Shown here: positions 8,908 through 16,718 of the stretch, piece after piece
How positions within the stretch are numbered: position 1 is the stretch's first letter
Layout: each line of letters starts with the position of its first letter
DNA from: Kordia periserrulae
Lineage (GTDB): Bacteria; Bacteroidota; Bacteroidia; Flavobacteriales; Flavobacteriaceae
Length of the DNA: 64,000 nt
Assembly (NCBI RefSeq): GCF_003054265.1
Contig: NZ_QBKT01000009.1
Span: 1 to 64,000, forward strand
Direction of reading: 5' to 3'
Notes under the pieces: generated by a model
What the model saw: only the letters and a program-made list of their open reading frames with translations
Databases searched by the model: none
Told to the model about the DNA's origin: nothing
Position numbers and translations under genes: made by a program

Positions 8908-9762
8908 ATGGAACTTACAGCATCAATTTATGGTGGCGGTCCTTTTTATCCAGGCGATAATTCGGCATTACCAACCATTAAAGAATCAGGATTTACTACT
9001 GTGGTTTGTTGGGCATTACACGTGCGTCCAAATGGAGATTTAGCATATAATGATACATTAATCATATCAAACGGACAATATGTAGGCGATGCTTCTTGGG
9101 GAGAACAACTCGCAAACATCAAAGAAGGTGGAAGTGTGAATAGAATTTTATTTTCCATTGGTGGTTGGGAAACGAATGATTTTTATCATATTATGAATTT
9201 ACTCAATACACAAGGCGACGGACCTTCCAGTATTTTATACAAAAACTTTGAAACCTTACGTCATGTAATTCCAGCAATTGATGGTATTGATTATGATGAT
9301 GAAGGAAATTACAATATCAATACCATTACCAGATTTAGTCGTATGTTGGCAACGATTGGATTTGAGCAAATTACCTTCTGTCCATATTCAAGTCCGCAGT
9401 TTTGGATTAATTGTTTAGTCGCTTTAGAAAAAACAAATCCAGGATTGGTCACAGGTTTCAACTTGCAATGTTATGCAGGTGGCTCGTATAATATTGGCAA
9501 TGTTAAGCAATTTTGGATTACACCGTTGCAAGCTGCTATGGGGAAAGGATTTGATGCTGCTGGCTTTGTAGATCCAGGGTTGTGGAGCAATCATGGAGAC
9601 GATTGTATGCAAGGGATGAATCCAAAGCAAATTAACAGTCAATTCGCAAAATGGAAAAAAGATAAAATTAGGGGCGGATTTATCTGGCTGTACGACGATA
9701 TTGAAAAATGTGGAAACGATCCGCAAGCTTACGCTGACGCAATTCTTAGTGGATTGAGCTAG
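8908..9762 (+). CDS. GH18-like (chitinase/endo-N-acetylglucosaminidase fold) protein, no signal peptide
   Basis: 284 aa. The catalytic signature DxxDxDxE of glycoside hydrolase family 18 is intact as DGIDYDDE near residues 125-132. It is preceded by the SxGG strand (ILFSIGGWE) and followed by ITFCPYS and the C-terminal GFIWLYDD that fits the conserved Trp strand. GH18 enzymes cleave beta-1,4-GlcNAc polymers or N-glycan cores. Unusually, the protein begins MELTASIYGGGPF with no signal peptide or other export signal, and there is no carbohydrate-binding domain. The substrate and how or whether it leaves the cell are unknown. It is a single gene with no partner. Confidence 0.72.
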   Translation: MELTASIYGGGPFYPGDNSALPTIKESGFTTVVCWALHVRPNGDLAYNDTLIISNGQYVGDASWGEQLANIKEGGSVNRILFSIGGWETNDFYHIMNLLNTQGDGPSSILYKNFETLRHVIPAIDGIDYDDEGNYNINTITRFSRMLATIGFEQITFCPYSSPQFWINCLVALEKTNPGLVTGFNLQCYAGGSYNIGNVKQFWITPLQAAMGKGFDAAGFVDPGLWSNHGDDCMQGMNPKQINSQFAKWKKDKIRGGFIWLYDDIEKCGNDPQAYADAILSGLS

Positions 9763-9776
9763 TTTTATAAAAAAAT

Positions 9777-9909
9777 AAAAAGCTATTTGGAAAACTTTGA
9801 AACGTCATTCTGAACTTGATTCAGAATCTTGCAATAGTAATTTCTCACTGTTATGGGAAACCAAATCAAGTTTGGTTTGACGAAATTTATATGTTCCAAA
9901 TAGCTTTTT
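9777..9909 (+). repeat. Terminator stem split by an ~80-bp double-hairpin repeat
   Basis: Outer perfect 16-bp arms AAAAAGCTATTTGGAA (9777-9792) and TTCCAAATAGCTTTTT (9894-9909) would form a bidirectional terminator between the convergent GH18-like and nitroreductase genes. Between them lies an element bounded by CGTCA (9803) and TGACG (9882) with two internal hairpins: ATTCTGAA/TTCAGAAT (9807-9827, loop CTTGA) and AAACCAAA/TTTGGTTT (9858-9878, loop TCAAG). The two loops are reverse complements; AACTTGATT and AATCAAGTT can pair as an alternative. Confidence 0.7.
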
Positions 9910-9913
9910 CAGC

Positions 9914-10513
9914 TTAAACTGTCTTCACAACCTTTTCCAAATCTCTTCTTGATTTTGGATTTTTACTTGGCTGATTTTTATCTTCTTCATCGCGATAACC
10001 AATTGCAACGGCTGCAAGTGTTTTGTAATTTTCAATACCGAGAATTTTATCGTAATTATCAGGTTCAATACCTTCCATCGGTGTAGAATCGATGCCCATT
10101 TCCGCGCAAGCGCTTAACAAAATTCCGATAGCTAAATACACTTGCTTGTCAAACCATGCTTTAATTTCAGCAGCTGGTTTTGGCTTGATAAATTCTTTAT
10201 AATAATCCACTGCGCCTTTTGGAAGTTCTGCTTTAATTTGCTTTTCAAACAATTCAGGAGAATCAATTCGGCTAAACACCACAACCGTATCGCAATCGGT
10301 TACTTTTTCGGTATTCAACCATGATACTTTTGAAAGTTTCTCTTTCGTTTCTTGGTCAGACACAAACGTAAATCTCCACGGTTGACTGTTAATAGATGAC
10401 GGACTCAAACGCAAAATCTCTTTCAATTCTTCTATATATTGGGAATCTATTTTCTTGGAAGCGTTGTATTTTTTAGTAGTATAACGTTCTTCCATTGCGG
10501 TTAAAAAACTCAT
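9914..10513 (-). CDS. Nitroreductase-family NAD(P)H-dependent oxidoreductase
   Basis: 199 aa, FMN-dependent nitroreductase (NfsB-like) fold: MEERYTTKKYNASKKI, the FMN-contacting SPSSINSQPWRF, and the C-terminal YRDEEDKNQPSKNPKSRRDLEKVV. Such enzymes reduce quinones and nitro compounds in the cytosol. The gene is divergent from an HxlR regulator 100 bp away, a common pairing in which the regulator senses redox or electrophile stress and controls the oxidoreductase. The physiological substrate cannot be read from the sequence. Confidence 0.88.
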   Translation of the reverse strand: MSFLTAMEERYTTKKYNASKKIDSQYIEELKEILRLSPSSINSQPWRFTFVSDQETKEKLSKVSWLNTEKVTDCDTVVVFSRIDSPELFEKQIKAELPKGAVDYYKEFIKPKPAAEIKAWFDKQVYLAIGILLSACAEMGIDSTPMEGIEPDNYDKILGIENYKTLAAVAIGYRDEEDKNQPSKNPKSRRDLEKVVKTV

Positions 10514-10574
10514 TCTGTATACTTTTTTTGATTAAACTATAATTTTTATAGTAACAAAAATAAAGATAGTTTTA

Positions 10575-10582
10575 TATCTTTG
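10575..10582 (+). promoter_or_regulatory. -7 box upstream of the HxlR gene
   Basis: TATCTTTG matches TAnnTTTG. It lies ~30 nt upstream of the coding region in the space shared with the divergent nitroreductase gene. Confidence 0.5.
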
Positions 10583-10613
10583 CAATAACGGTCAAAAATG
10601 ATAGTTGAAAATT

Positions 10614-10979
10614 ATGAGAATAGCAGCACCAAAAACATACAGCTTCAACGGAAAAGAATATCCGTGTTGTGCCAGTTTAACAATGGGAATTATTGGCGGA
10701 AAGTGGAAAACCGTCATTCTCTATTACTTGATGAATGATACATTGCGCTACAACGAATTGCGAAAATTGATGCCAACAGTAACAGAGCGAACATTAAGTT
10801 TACAACTGAAAGCATTGGAAGAAGACAAACTCATTAAACGAAAAGTGTACACCACAAAACCGCCGTTAAAAGTAGAATATTCACTAACAGATTTTGGAAA
10901 AACGTTGATTCCACTCATTCAATCTATTGCCGATTGGGGACATGATGTGGCTCAAAAAGAATCAGAAAGTAAAAGTTAA
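10614..10979 (+). CDS. HxlR-family winged-helix transcriptional regulator
   Basis: About 121 aa from ATG 10614; an in-frame TTG at 10605 would add three residues but is less likely. Typical HxlR features: an early Cys pair (EYPCCASLTMGIIGGKWK), the winged helix (LRYNELRKLMPTVTERTLSLQLKALE) and the wing (PPLKVEYSLTDFG). The N-terminal cysteines are the usual redox-sensing site. It is divergent from the nitroreductase gene, its probable target. Its last 4 bases overlap the convergent phosphoesterase gene. Confidence 0.9.
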   Translation: MRIAAPKTYSFNGKEYPCCASLTMGIIGGKWKTVILYYLMNDTLRYNELRKLMPTVTERTLSLQLKALEEDKLIKRKVYTTKPPLKVEYSLTDFGKTLIPLIQSIADWGHDVAQKESESKS

Positions 10980-11473
10980 TAACGATTGGCAAGTTCAATA
11001 ATTTCTAAATCTTTAATTTTATCCTTGTCAATCACAAAACGCAGCATGGTACGAACTTTATGAAAACCGTGTTTTCCGCACGCGCCAGGATTCATGTGAA
11101 GTAAATTCAGCTTCTTATCAAACATCACTTTCAAAATATGGGAATGTCCGCAAATAAAAAGCTGTGGCGGATTTTGACGAATTTCCTCGCGCACGCGTAC
11201 GTTATACTTGTTCGGATAACCGCCAATATGCGTAATCCACACATCAACATCTTCACACATAAAACGATTGTGTTCAGGAAATTCCATGCGCGCTTTATCA
11301 TTGTCAATATTGCCATACACGCCGCGCAACGGTTTTAATTCTTTAATGGTATCTGTCACAGACAAATCGCCAATATCGCCTGCGTGCCATACTTCATCTG
11401 CATGTTGAACATGCTTTAAAATGTGGTCGTCAATATGACTATGGGTATCTGATAACAGTAAAATTTTCTTCAT
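10976..11473 (-). CDS. YfcE/MJ0936-type metallophosphoesterase
   Basis: 165 aa. The metal-binding motifs are in order: DTHSHID (near residue 9), HAGDIGD, GNIDND, THIGG and CGHSH. This is the compact calcineurin-like fold of the YfcE phosphodiesterase family, which hydrolyses phosphodiesters in vitro; the natural substrate is unknown. It is convergent with and overlaps the HxlR gene by 4 bp. Confidence 0.9.
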   Translation of the reverse strand: MKKILLLSDTHSHIDDHILKHVQHADEVWHAGDIGDLSVTDTIKELKPLRGVYGNIDNDKARMEFPEHNRFMCEDVDVWITHIGGYPNKYNVRVREEIRQNPPQLFICGHSHILKVMFDKKLNLLHMNPGACGKHGFHKVRTMLRFVIDKDKIKDLEIIELANRY

Positions 11474-11617
11474 AAAATATATTGGTAAAAAAACTCAGCT
11501 ACGTATGCGGATTCTACGTTTAAAATGTCAAAACAAACGTTACATCATTAAATCTCGATTATCGAGTAAAACTTTGCTAAATAATTGTTATTGCGCGCAA
11601 ACTAATGAATTAAAACT

Positions 11618-11625
11618 TATCTTTG
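11618..11625 (+). promoter_or_regulatory. -7 box upstream of truA
   Basis: TATCTTTG, a TAnnTTTG match, ends 30 nt before the TTG start codon of truA. Confidence 0.55.
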
Positions 11626-11655
11626 TCAGTCTGAAACAAAAGTAGCAAAATTACC

Positions 11656-12408
11656 TTGAGATACTTCATTGAACTTTCCTATAATGGCGAAAATTATCAC
11701 GGTTGGCAAAATCAGCCGAACGCCATTTCAGTGCAAGAAGTTATCGAAAAAGCATTGTCTACCTTATTGCGAACAGAAACGGTAATTGTAGGCGCAGGAC
11801 GTACGGATGCTGGTGTGCATGCCAAACAAATGTATGCACATTTTGATACGGAAGTTGTTTTTGATGCTTCAGAACTGACATTTAAGCTTAATTCATTTTT
11901 GCCGAAAGATGTTGCCATTCAGGGAATTTATGCGGTCCATAAAGAGGCGCATGCGCGATTTGACGCTACAAGCAGAACCTATGAATATTGGATTGTCACT
12001 GAAAAAAATCCTTTTCATAATCAATCGGCACATCTGGTTTTTAAACCGTTAAATGTTGAATTGATGAATTTGGCAGCGAACGAATTATTTAATCATGAAG
12101 ATTTCAAATGCTTTTCCAAAGCGCACACCGATGTAAAAACTTATATCTGTGATATACAAAAAGCAATTTGGGAACAAAAAGGCGAATTGTTAATCTTTAC
12201 CATTCAGGCAAATCGTTTTCTGCGCAACATGGTACGCGCCATTGTAGGAACCTTATTAGATGTCGGATTGGGTAAAATAACCCTTGAAGAATTCAAGCAA
12301 ATCATTATATCGAGAGATCGAAACCAAGCAGGCACTTCGGTACCTGGAAAAGCGTTATATTTGACCGCGGTAACATATCCGCCAGAAACCTTTACAAACA
12401 ATGGCTAA
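11656..12408 (+). CDS. truA: tRNA pseudouridine(38-40) synthase TruA
   Basis: 250 aa. It isomerises uridines 38-40 in the tRNA anticodon arm. The catalytic Asp is D51 in GAGRTDAGVHAKQ; other family signatures are RYFIELSYNGENYHGWQNQ at the start and FLRNMVRAIVGTLL near the end. The start codon is TTG (11656): the family N terminus begins exactly there and no upstream ATG is in frame. Its last 8 bases overlap the start of the ABC exporter gene, implying co-transcription. Confidence 0.95.
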   Translation: MRYFIELSYNGENYHGWQNQPNAISVQEVIEKALSTLLRTETVIVGAGRTDAGVHAKQMYAHFDTEVVFDASELTFKLNSFLPKDVAIQGIYAVHKEAHARFDATSRTYEYWIVTEKNPFHNQSAHLVFKPLNVELMNLAANELFNHEDFKCFSKAHTDVKTYICDIQKAIWEQKGELLIFTIQANRFLRNMVRAIVGTLLDVGLGKITLEEFKQIIISRDRNQAGTSVPGKALYLTAVTYPPETFTNNG

Positions 12409-14167
12409 AGTAACAGGAAAAGTATTTGATTTTGGTCTTTTTAAACGATTATTGACCTACACAAATCCTTATAAAATCACCTTGTATTTTGTGGCAATCG
12501 CGGCAATATTATTGTCTGTGTTCGCGGTGGCGCGACCTGTACTGCTCAAAATAACGGTGGACGACTACATCGTAACCAAAGACAAAGAAGGATTGTTACT
12601 ATACATTCTTTTAATGCTTGGTGTGTTGCTGTTGGAAGTTATATTTCAGTTTTTATTTGTCTTTTATGCAAACTGGCTTGGGCAAAGTATCATTAGAGAT
12701 ATTCGTAAAAAGCTATTCGAGCATATGTTGCAATTCAAAATGGCGTATTACGACAAATCGTCGGTAGGTCGTTTGGTAACACGTGCCGTAAGCGATATTG
12801 AAACCATTGCTAGTATTTTTAGTGAAGGATTGTTTGTCATTATTGCCGATTTGTTAAAAATGCTTGTTGTGATGGGCGTGATGTTGTGGATGAGTTGGAA
12901 ACTATCGCTAATCGTATTTGCAATTTTACCGCTAATTATTTACGCAACACGAGTATTTCAAAAAGCTATGAAAGCAGCGTTTGAAGAAGTCCGTGCGCAA
13001 ATTTCCAATCTAAATTCCTTTGTCCAAGAACGTGTAACGGGAATGAAAATCGTACAATTATTTTCACGAGAAGAGACAGAATATAAAAACTTTAAAGCCA
13101 TCAACGAGAAACATAAAAAAGGATGGTTAAAAACAATTTGGTATAACGCTATTTTCTTTCCAATTCCAGATTTGGCAAATTCTATTGTTATCGGATTGGT
13201 TGTGTGGTACGGCGGATTGATGTCAGCAACGAATGTTTCTGTCGAACTAGGAAATGTATTGGCATTTATCATGATGGTTGGCATGTTGTTTAGACCTTTA
13301 CGACAAATTGCTGATAAATTTAACACCTTACAAATGGGAATGGTGGCTGCAGGGCGAATTTTTACCATTTTAGATACTGAAAGCAAAATTGAAGATGAAG
13401 GAGAAATCACGTCTTTAAACATCAAAGGTGACATTTCGTTTACAGATGTATGCTTCTCGTATGTGGAAGATGAAGAAGTGCTACACGGTGTTTCATTTGA
13501 AGTGAAACAAGGAGAAACGGTTGCGATTGTCGGAGCTACCGGCGCAGGAAAATCTACAATTATCAACTTATTGAATCGTTTTTACGAAATAGATTCTGGA
13601 ACCATTGCTATTGACGGAATCGATATCAAAAGTGTAAAACTAGAAGCCTTACGTGCCGAGATTGCCGTAGTATTGCAAGACGTATTTCTGTTTGCAGACA
13701 CTATTTTTAACAACATCACGCTACAACATCCCGAAATTACACGAGAAACAGTAGAGGAAGCTGCCAAACAAATTGGTGTGCATGAATTTATCATGAGTTT
13801 GCCAAACAATTACGATTACAACGTAAAAGAACGTGGCGGTATGCTTTCTTCTGGGCAGCGACAGTTGATTTCGTTTTTACGTGCATACGTCACCAATCCG
13901 AGTATTTTAATTTTGGATGAAGCCACTTCTTCGGTCGATTCGTATTCGGAACAACTCATACAAAACGCTACAGATACCATTACACAAGGAAGAACCTCAA
14001 TTGTTATTGCACATCGATTGGCAACGATTAAAAAGGCAGACAATATCATTGTAATGGATGCTGGAAAAATTGTAGAACAAGGTTCACACGATGAATTGTT
14101 GCAAATAGAAGGCGGCTACTATAAAAACTTGTACGAAGTGCAGTTTATTCAACAGGAGAGTGCATAA
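12401..14167 (+). CDS. MsbA/LmrA-type ABC exporter, fused permease-ATPase
   Basis: 588 aa half-transporter. Six membrane helices lie in residues ~1-320, and the nucleotide-binding domain in ~345-588 with Walker A GATGAGKST (~377), signature LSSGQ (~480), Walker B ILILDEATSSVD (~502) and switch IAHRLATI. It should work as a homodimer exporting a lipid, drug or peptide. There is no N-terminal C39 peptidase domain, so it is not an obvious processor of the double-glycine peptides encoded 1 kb away. The gene order truA-ABC exporter is frequent in Flavobacteriia. Confidence 0.93.
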   Translation: MAKVTGKVFDFGLFKRLLTYTNPYKITLYFVAIAAILLSVFAVARPVLLKITVDDYIVTKDKEGLLLYILLMLGVLLLEVIFQFLFVFYANWLGQSIIRDIRKKLFEHMLQFKMAYYDKSSVGRLVTRAVSDIETIASIFSEGLFVIIADLLKMLVVMGVMLWMSWKLSLIVFAILPLIIYATRVFQKAMKAAFEEVRAQISNLNSFVQERVTGMKIVQLFSREETEYKNFKAINEKHKKGWLKTIWYNAIFFPIPDLANSIVIGLVVWYGGLMSATNVSVELGNVLAFIMMVGMLFRPLRQIADKFNTLQMGMVAAGRIFTILDTESKIEDEGEITSLNIKGDISFTDVCFSYVEDEEVLHGVSFEVKQGETVAIVGATGAGKSTIINLLNRFYEIDSGTIAIDGIDIKSVKLEALRAEIAVVLQDVFLFADTIFNNITLQHPEITRETVEEAAKQIGVHEFIMSLPNNYDYNVKERGGMLSSGQRQLISFLRAYVTNPSILILDEATSSVDSYSEQLIQNATDTITQGRTSIVIAHRLATIKKADNIIVMDAGKIVEQGSHDELLQIEGGYYKNLYEVQFIQQESA

Positions 14168-14174
14168 GAAGAGA

Positions 14175-14957
14175 TTAACTCAAATCTTTTTGAAGCAGTT
14201 CTTCTAGCGAATCGATATCTTCATACAATACAAACTCACCATCGCGGATATAGGAAATTTGTCCAGATTCTTCGGAAACAACAAGAACCAAGGCATCTGT
14301 TTTTTCGGTAATTCCCACAGCGGCTCTATGGCGCAAACCAAAACGTTGCGGAATCATAGTAGATTTTGAAACAGGCAGAATCACACGGGTAGCTGTGACA
14401 CGATTTCCTTCAATGATAATGGCGCCGTCGTGCAGTGGACTGTTTTTAAAGAAGATACTTTCTAGCGTAGGTACATTGACGTCCATTCCCATCGTATCGC
14501 CAGAATCTTTTACAAATTCTAAGGAATTATTGCGTTCAATCACAATAATAGCGCCTGTTTTAGTGGCAGACATTTTAGTGCAAGCTTCAACAATTGCTTC
14601 CACATCAGTATCAATATTGGCATCTTGTTTTAAAAATCGGAAGTGTTTTACAAAACTTCGTTTCGCAGCAAAGTTCGTGGAACCAATCATTAGTAAAAAC
14701 TTTCTGATTTCTTGCTGAAATACAATGAATAATGCCAAAATTCCAACATTAATAAATCCACCAAAAATATTGCTTAAAACGTTCATTTCTAGTGCTTCGG
14801 TAATCTTCCAAGCTACAAAAATAATCACAATTCCAATAAAAATATTAATCGCGGCCGTTCCCTTTACGAGTTTGTATATATAATACAGCAATACCGCAAC
14901 GAGAATAATTTCGATGAAGTCTAACAATCCAAAATTTAAAAAGTCTAAAAAGTCCAA
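14175..14957 (-). CDS. cdaA: Diadenylate cyclase CdaA (c-di-AMP synthase)
   Basis: 260 aa. Three N-terminal membrane helices (residues ~12-85) precede a DAC domain with the catalytic DGA (177-179) and RHR (209-211) motifs. It makes c-di-AMP from two ATP at the inner membrane, a messenger for turgor and cell-wall control. The gene is convergent with the ABC exporter (7-bp gap). In many Flavobacteriia folP lies directly upstream of cdaA; here two small peptide genes on the opposite strand separate them. Confidence 0.95.
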   Translation of the reverse strand: MDFLDFLNFGLLDFIEIILVAVLLYYIYKLVKGTAAINIFIGIVIIFVAWKITEALEMNVLSNIFGGFINVGILALFIVFQQEIRKFLLMIGSTNFAAKRSFVKHFRFLKQDANIDTDVEAIVEACTKMSATKTGAIIVIERNNSLEFVKDSGDTMGMDVNVPTLESIFFKNSPLHDGAIIIEGNRVTATRVILPVSKSTMIPQRFGLRHRAAVGITEKTDALVLVVSEESGQISYIRDGEFVLYEDIDSLEELLQKDLS

Positions 14958-15064
14958 AGTGCGTTTTTACAATACAAAAAGTAAAAGTAACAAAATTTAA
15001 AATGAAAAATGAAAAGTGTTTTGATAAGTTATCAAACCATAAAAAAACAAAGAAAAACTAGGGC

Positions 15065-15103
15065 AAAACCGTAACTAGGGTGTACTGAGGTTCTTTATAT
15101 TTC
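15065..15103 (+). promoter_or_regulatory. Unusual promoter of peptide gene 1
   Basis: AAAACCGTAAC (15065-15075), 20 nt, then TATATTTC (15096-15103). The same box with exactly the same spacing precedes the second peptide gene (15472). The upstream box does not resemble the usual TTTG; its GTAAC end is like the -35 element of ECF-sigma promoters. The sigma factor is not identified. Confidence 0.5.
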
Positions 15104-15136
15104 AGTTTTATAATTTATAATCAAACAATAAACACC

Positions 15137-15325
15137 ATGTTAAAAAACATCTTACAACTTGAAGGAGCAAGAGAAATTGAAAAAAAGCAACAACAAAAAA
15201 TCTTAGGAGGATCTGTGTGTAAACACAACGGATCTTGCGTAAACTACGGAAGCGAATGCAACGAACGCGAATGCCAAAAAGCACCAAACCCACTTGATTC
15301 TGATGCTGAAGGAGGAATGAATTAA
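15137..15325 (+). CDS. Double-glycine-leader Cys-rich peptide (RiPP/bacteriocin-like precursor) 1
   Basis: 62 aa. A leader MLKNILQLEGAREIEKK continues through QQQKILGG, a double-glycine motif like those cut by C39-peptidase transporters. The core is about 37 aa: SVCKHNGSC, NYGSECNEREC, then an acidic tail ending GGMN, with four Cys. The leader shape (MLxxIL..G...QQKI.GG) is typical of flavobacterial bacteriocin-like or GG natural-product precursors. It shares pattern and Cys spacing (C-x3-NG-x-C, C-x3-EC) with the 53-aa product of 15538. Own promoter and terminator; no modification enzyme or peptidase transporter is visible nearby. Confidence 0.75.
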   Translation: MLKNILQLEGAREIEKKQQQKILGGSVCKHNGSCVNYGSECNERECQKAPNPLDSDAEGGMN

Positions 15326-15352
15326 AAATTTTTAAAATTTTACATGATAAAG

Positions 15353-15380
15353 CTGTCTAGTATCTCTAGGCAGTTTTTTT
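15353..15380 (+). terminator. Terminator of peptide gene 1
   Basis: CTGTCTAG (15353-15360) pairs with CTAGGCAG (15366-15373, one G-U), followed by T7. The stem sequence closely resembles that of the second peptide gene terminator. Confidence 0.8.
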
Positions 15381-15471
15381 ATGGAATTCAATACGCAGAC
15401 TTTTTGTGAAAATAATCTTGAAAAGTTATTTCTATAAAACTATATAATTTTAGCTTATAAGAAAATATGGT

Positions 15472-15510
15472 AAAACCGTAACGAAAAAAATGACAAATCA
15501 CGTATCTTAA
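15472..15510 (+). promoter_or_regulatory. Unusual promoter of peptide gene 2
   Basis: AAAACCGTAAC (15472-15482), 20 nt, TATCTTAA (15503-15510); same layout as upstream of peptide gene 1. The start codon is 27 nt beyond the second box. Confidence 0.5.
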
Positions 15511-15537
15511 AAAAGTATAATCTAAAATAAGCATACC

Positions 15538-15699
15538 ATGTTACACAGTATTTTAAAAATCAACGGAGTTTCAAAAATTAAAAAAGAGGAACAACAAAAA
15601 ATCAACGGAGGACGTAAACAATGTATTCAAAATGGCGTTTGTACAGATTGCGGAGAAAAATGTGCAGAGATTGAATGTGTTTTTTGCATCGATTTTTAA
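15538..15699 (+). CDS. Double-glycine-leader Cys-rich peptide (RiPP/bacteriocin-like precursor) 2
   Basis: 53 aa. The leader MLHSILKINGVSKIKKEE continues to QQKINGG; the core begins RKQCIQNGVCTDCGEKC and ends AEIECVFCIDF, with six Cys. It is a paralogue of the peptide at 15137, with the same leader pattern, an NG-x-C pair and an EC near the end. It lies between cdaA and folP on the opposite strand to both. A role as a modified secreted peptide is inferred from the leader; the maturation genes are not in this window. Confidence 0.72.
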   Translation: MLHSILKINGVSKIKKEEQQKINGGRKQCIQNGVCTDCGEKCAEIECVFCIDF

Positions 15700-15711
15700 A
15701 TAAAAAACAGA

Positions 15712-15742
15712 AAACTGTCTAAAACAACTTTAGGCAGTTTTT
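15712..15742 (+). terminator. Terminator of peptide gene 2
   Basis: AAACTGTCTAAA pairs with TTTAGGCAGTTT (one G-U), followed by TT and a T-rich tail. Confidence 0.8.
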
Positions 15743-15761
15743 ATTTTTCAGTAGTTAAAAC

Positions 15762-15897
15762 AGTCAAGAGTCAAGAACCAAGAGTCAAGAACCAAGAGTC
15801 AAGAACCAAGAGTCAAGAGCCAAGAGTCAAGAGCTAAGAGTCAAGACGAAAAAAACCAACACCCAACACCCAAAACCTAAAACCTAAAACCTAAAAC
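15762..15897. repeat. Heptamer-based tandem repeats running into the folP 3' end
   Basis: 15762-15845: three perfect and two variant copies of the 14-mer AGTCAAGAACCAAG, itself two related 7-mers. 15856-15897: another run of 7-mers, CCAACAC twice, CCAAAAC, then CTAAAAC three times. The second run includes the folP stop codon (15891-15893), so the last folP codons lie in the repeat. This is not a CRISPR array: there are no spacers. Confidence 0.85.
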
Positions 15898-16718
15898 CCA
15901 ACCATCTCCACCAACTTCACACATTCCACAGCTTCCTTTACATCATGAACACGTAAAATAGAAGCGCCGTTTTGTAGTGCAATTGTATTTAGGACAGTCG
16001 TTCCATTTAAGGCTTCTTGTGGCGTCGTTTCCAATACTTTGTAAATCATCGATTTTCGGGAAACTCCAACTAACACAGGGCAATCGAGCGATTCAAACAG
16101 TTGTAAAAGTTGTAAAATGGTATAATTATGCGCAATCGTTTTTCCAAAACCAAACCCAGGATCTACAATAAGGTCGTTAATTTTATGTGTTCGCGCCAAC
16201 GCAACTTTTTCGGAAAGTTCTTTTAGAATATCGTTGACAACATTCTCATAATTAGGGTTTTGTTGCATGGTTTTTGGCGTGCCTTGCATGTGCATCATAC
16301 TATACGGAACGCCCAATTCGCCCACAGTTTGCATCATATTCGCATCTAAATTTCCCGCTGAAATATCATTAATAATCGCCGCCCCAATGTTGATAGCTTC
16401 TCTAGCAACTTCGCTTCGAAAGGTATCAACAGATAGAATTGTTTGAGGAAATTTTGTTAAAATCAATTCCAAAATCGGCAACAAACGCTGTTTTTCTTCT
16501 TTTGTAGAAACTTCAGGGGCATTTGGTCGCGAACTGTACGCACCAACATCGATAAACGTAGCGCCATCGGTCAACATTTTTTCGACTTGCGTCAAAATTG
16601 ACGAAGCATCTTTATACATACCGCCATCGTAAAAAGAATCGGGCGTTACATTCAAAATTCCCATCACTTTAGGCGTGTCGAGCGCAATTAATTTTCCCTT
16701 ACAATTGATACTTTTCAT
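15891..16718 (-). CDS. folP: Dihydropteroate synthase
   Basis: 275 aa cytosolic enzyme that joins p-aminobenzoate to the pterin in folate synthesis. All signatures are present: MGILNVTPDSFYDGG, FIDVGAYSSRP, SVDTFRSEVA, INDISAG, DPGFGFGKT, GVSRKSMI and the C-terminal RVHDV. The C terminus (VEMVGF) is encoded inside a heptamer repeat tract, so its end may vary between strains. Confidence 0.96.
   Translation of the reverse strand: MKSINCKGKLIALDTPKVMGILNVTPDSFYDGGMYKDASSILTQVEKMLTDGATFIDVGAYSSRPNAPEVSTKEEKQRLLPILELILTKFPQTILSVDTFRSEVAREAINIGAAIINDISAGNLDANMMQTVGELGVPYSMMHMQGTPKTMQQNPNYENVVNDILKELSEKVALARTHKINDLIVDPGFGFGKTIAHNYTILQLLQLFESLDCPVLVGVSRKSMIYKVLETTPQEALNGTTVLNTIALQNGASILRVHDVKEAVECVKLVEMVGF

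Noticed and set aside
12958-13566. 202-aa minus-strand frame across the ABC exporter gene
   Set aside because: It is antisense to the permease/ATPase coding sequence, with Ser/Thr/Ile-rich composition typical of a shadow frame.
12401-14167. ABC exporter as the processing transporter for the GG peptides
   Set aside because: It has no N-terminal C39 peptidase domain and is in a separate operon with truA.
14175-14957. cdaA as part of a CBASS-like signalling system with the two-TM pseudogene
   Set aside because: CdaA is a housekeeping c-di-AMP synthase with its usual features; the degenerate gene at 52 kb is far away and no CBASS cyclase is present.
15762-15897. Possible CRISPR array
   Set aside because: Repeats are directly adjacent 7- and 14-mers without spacers; no cas genes.
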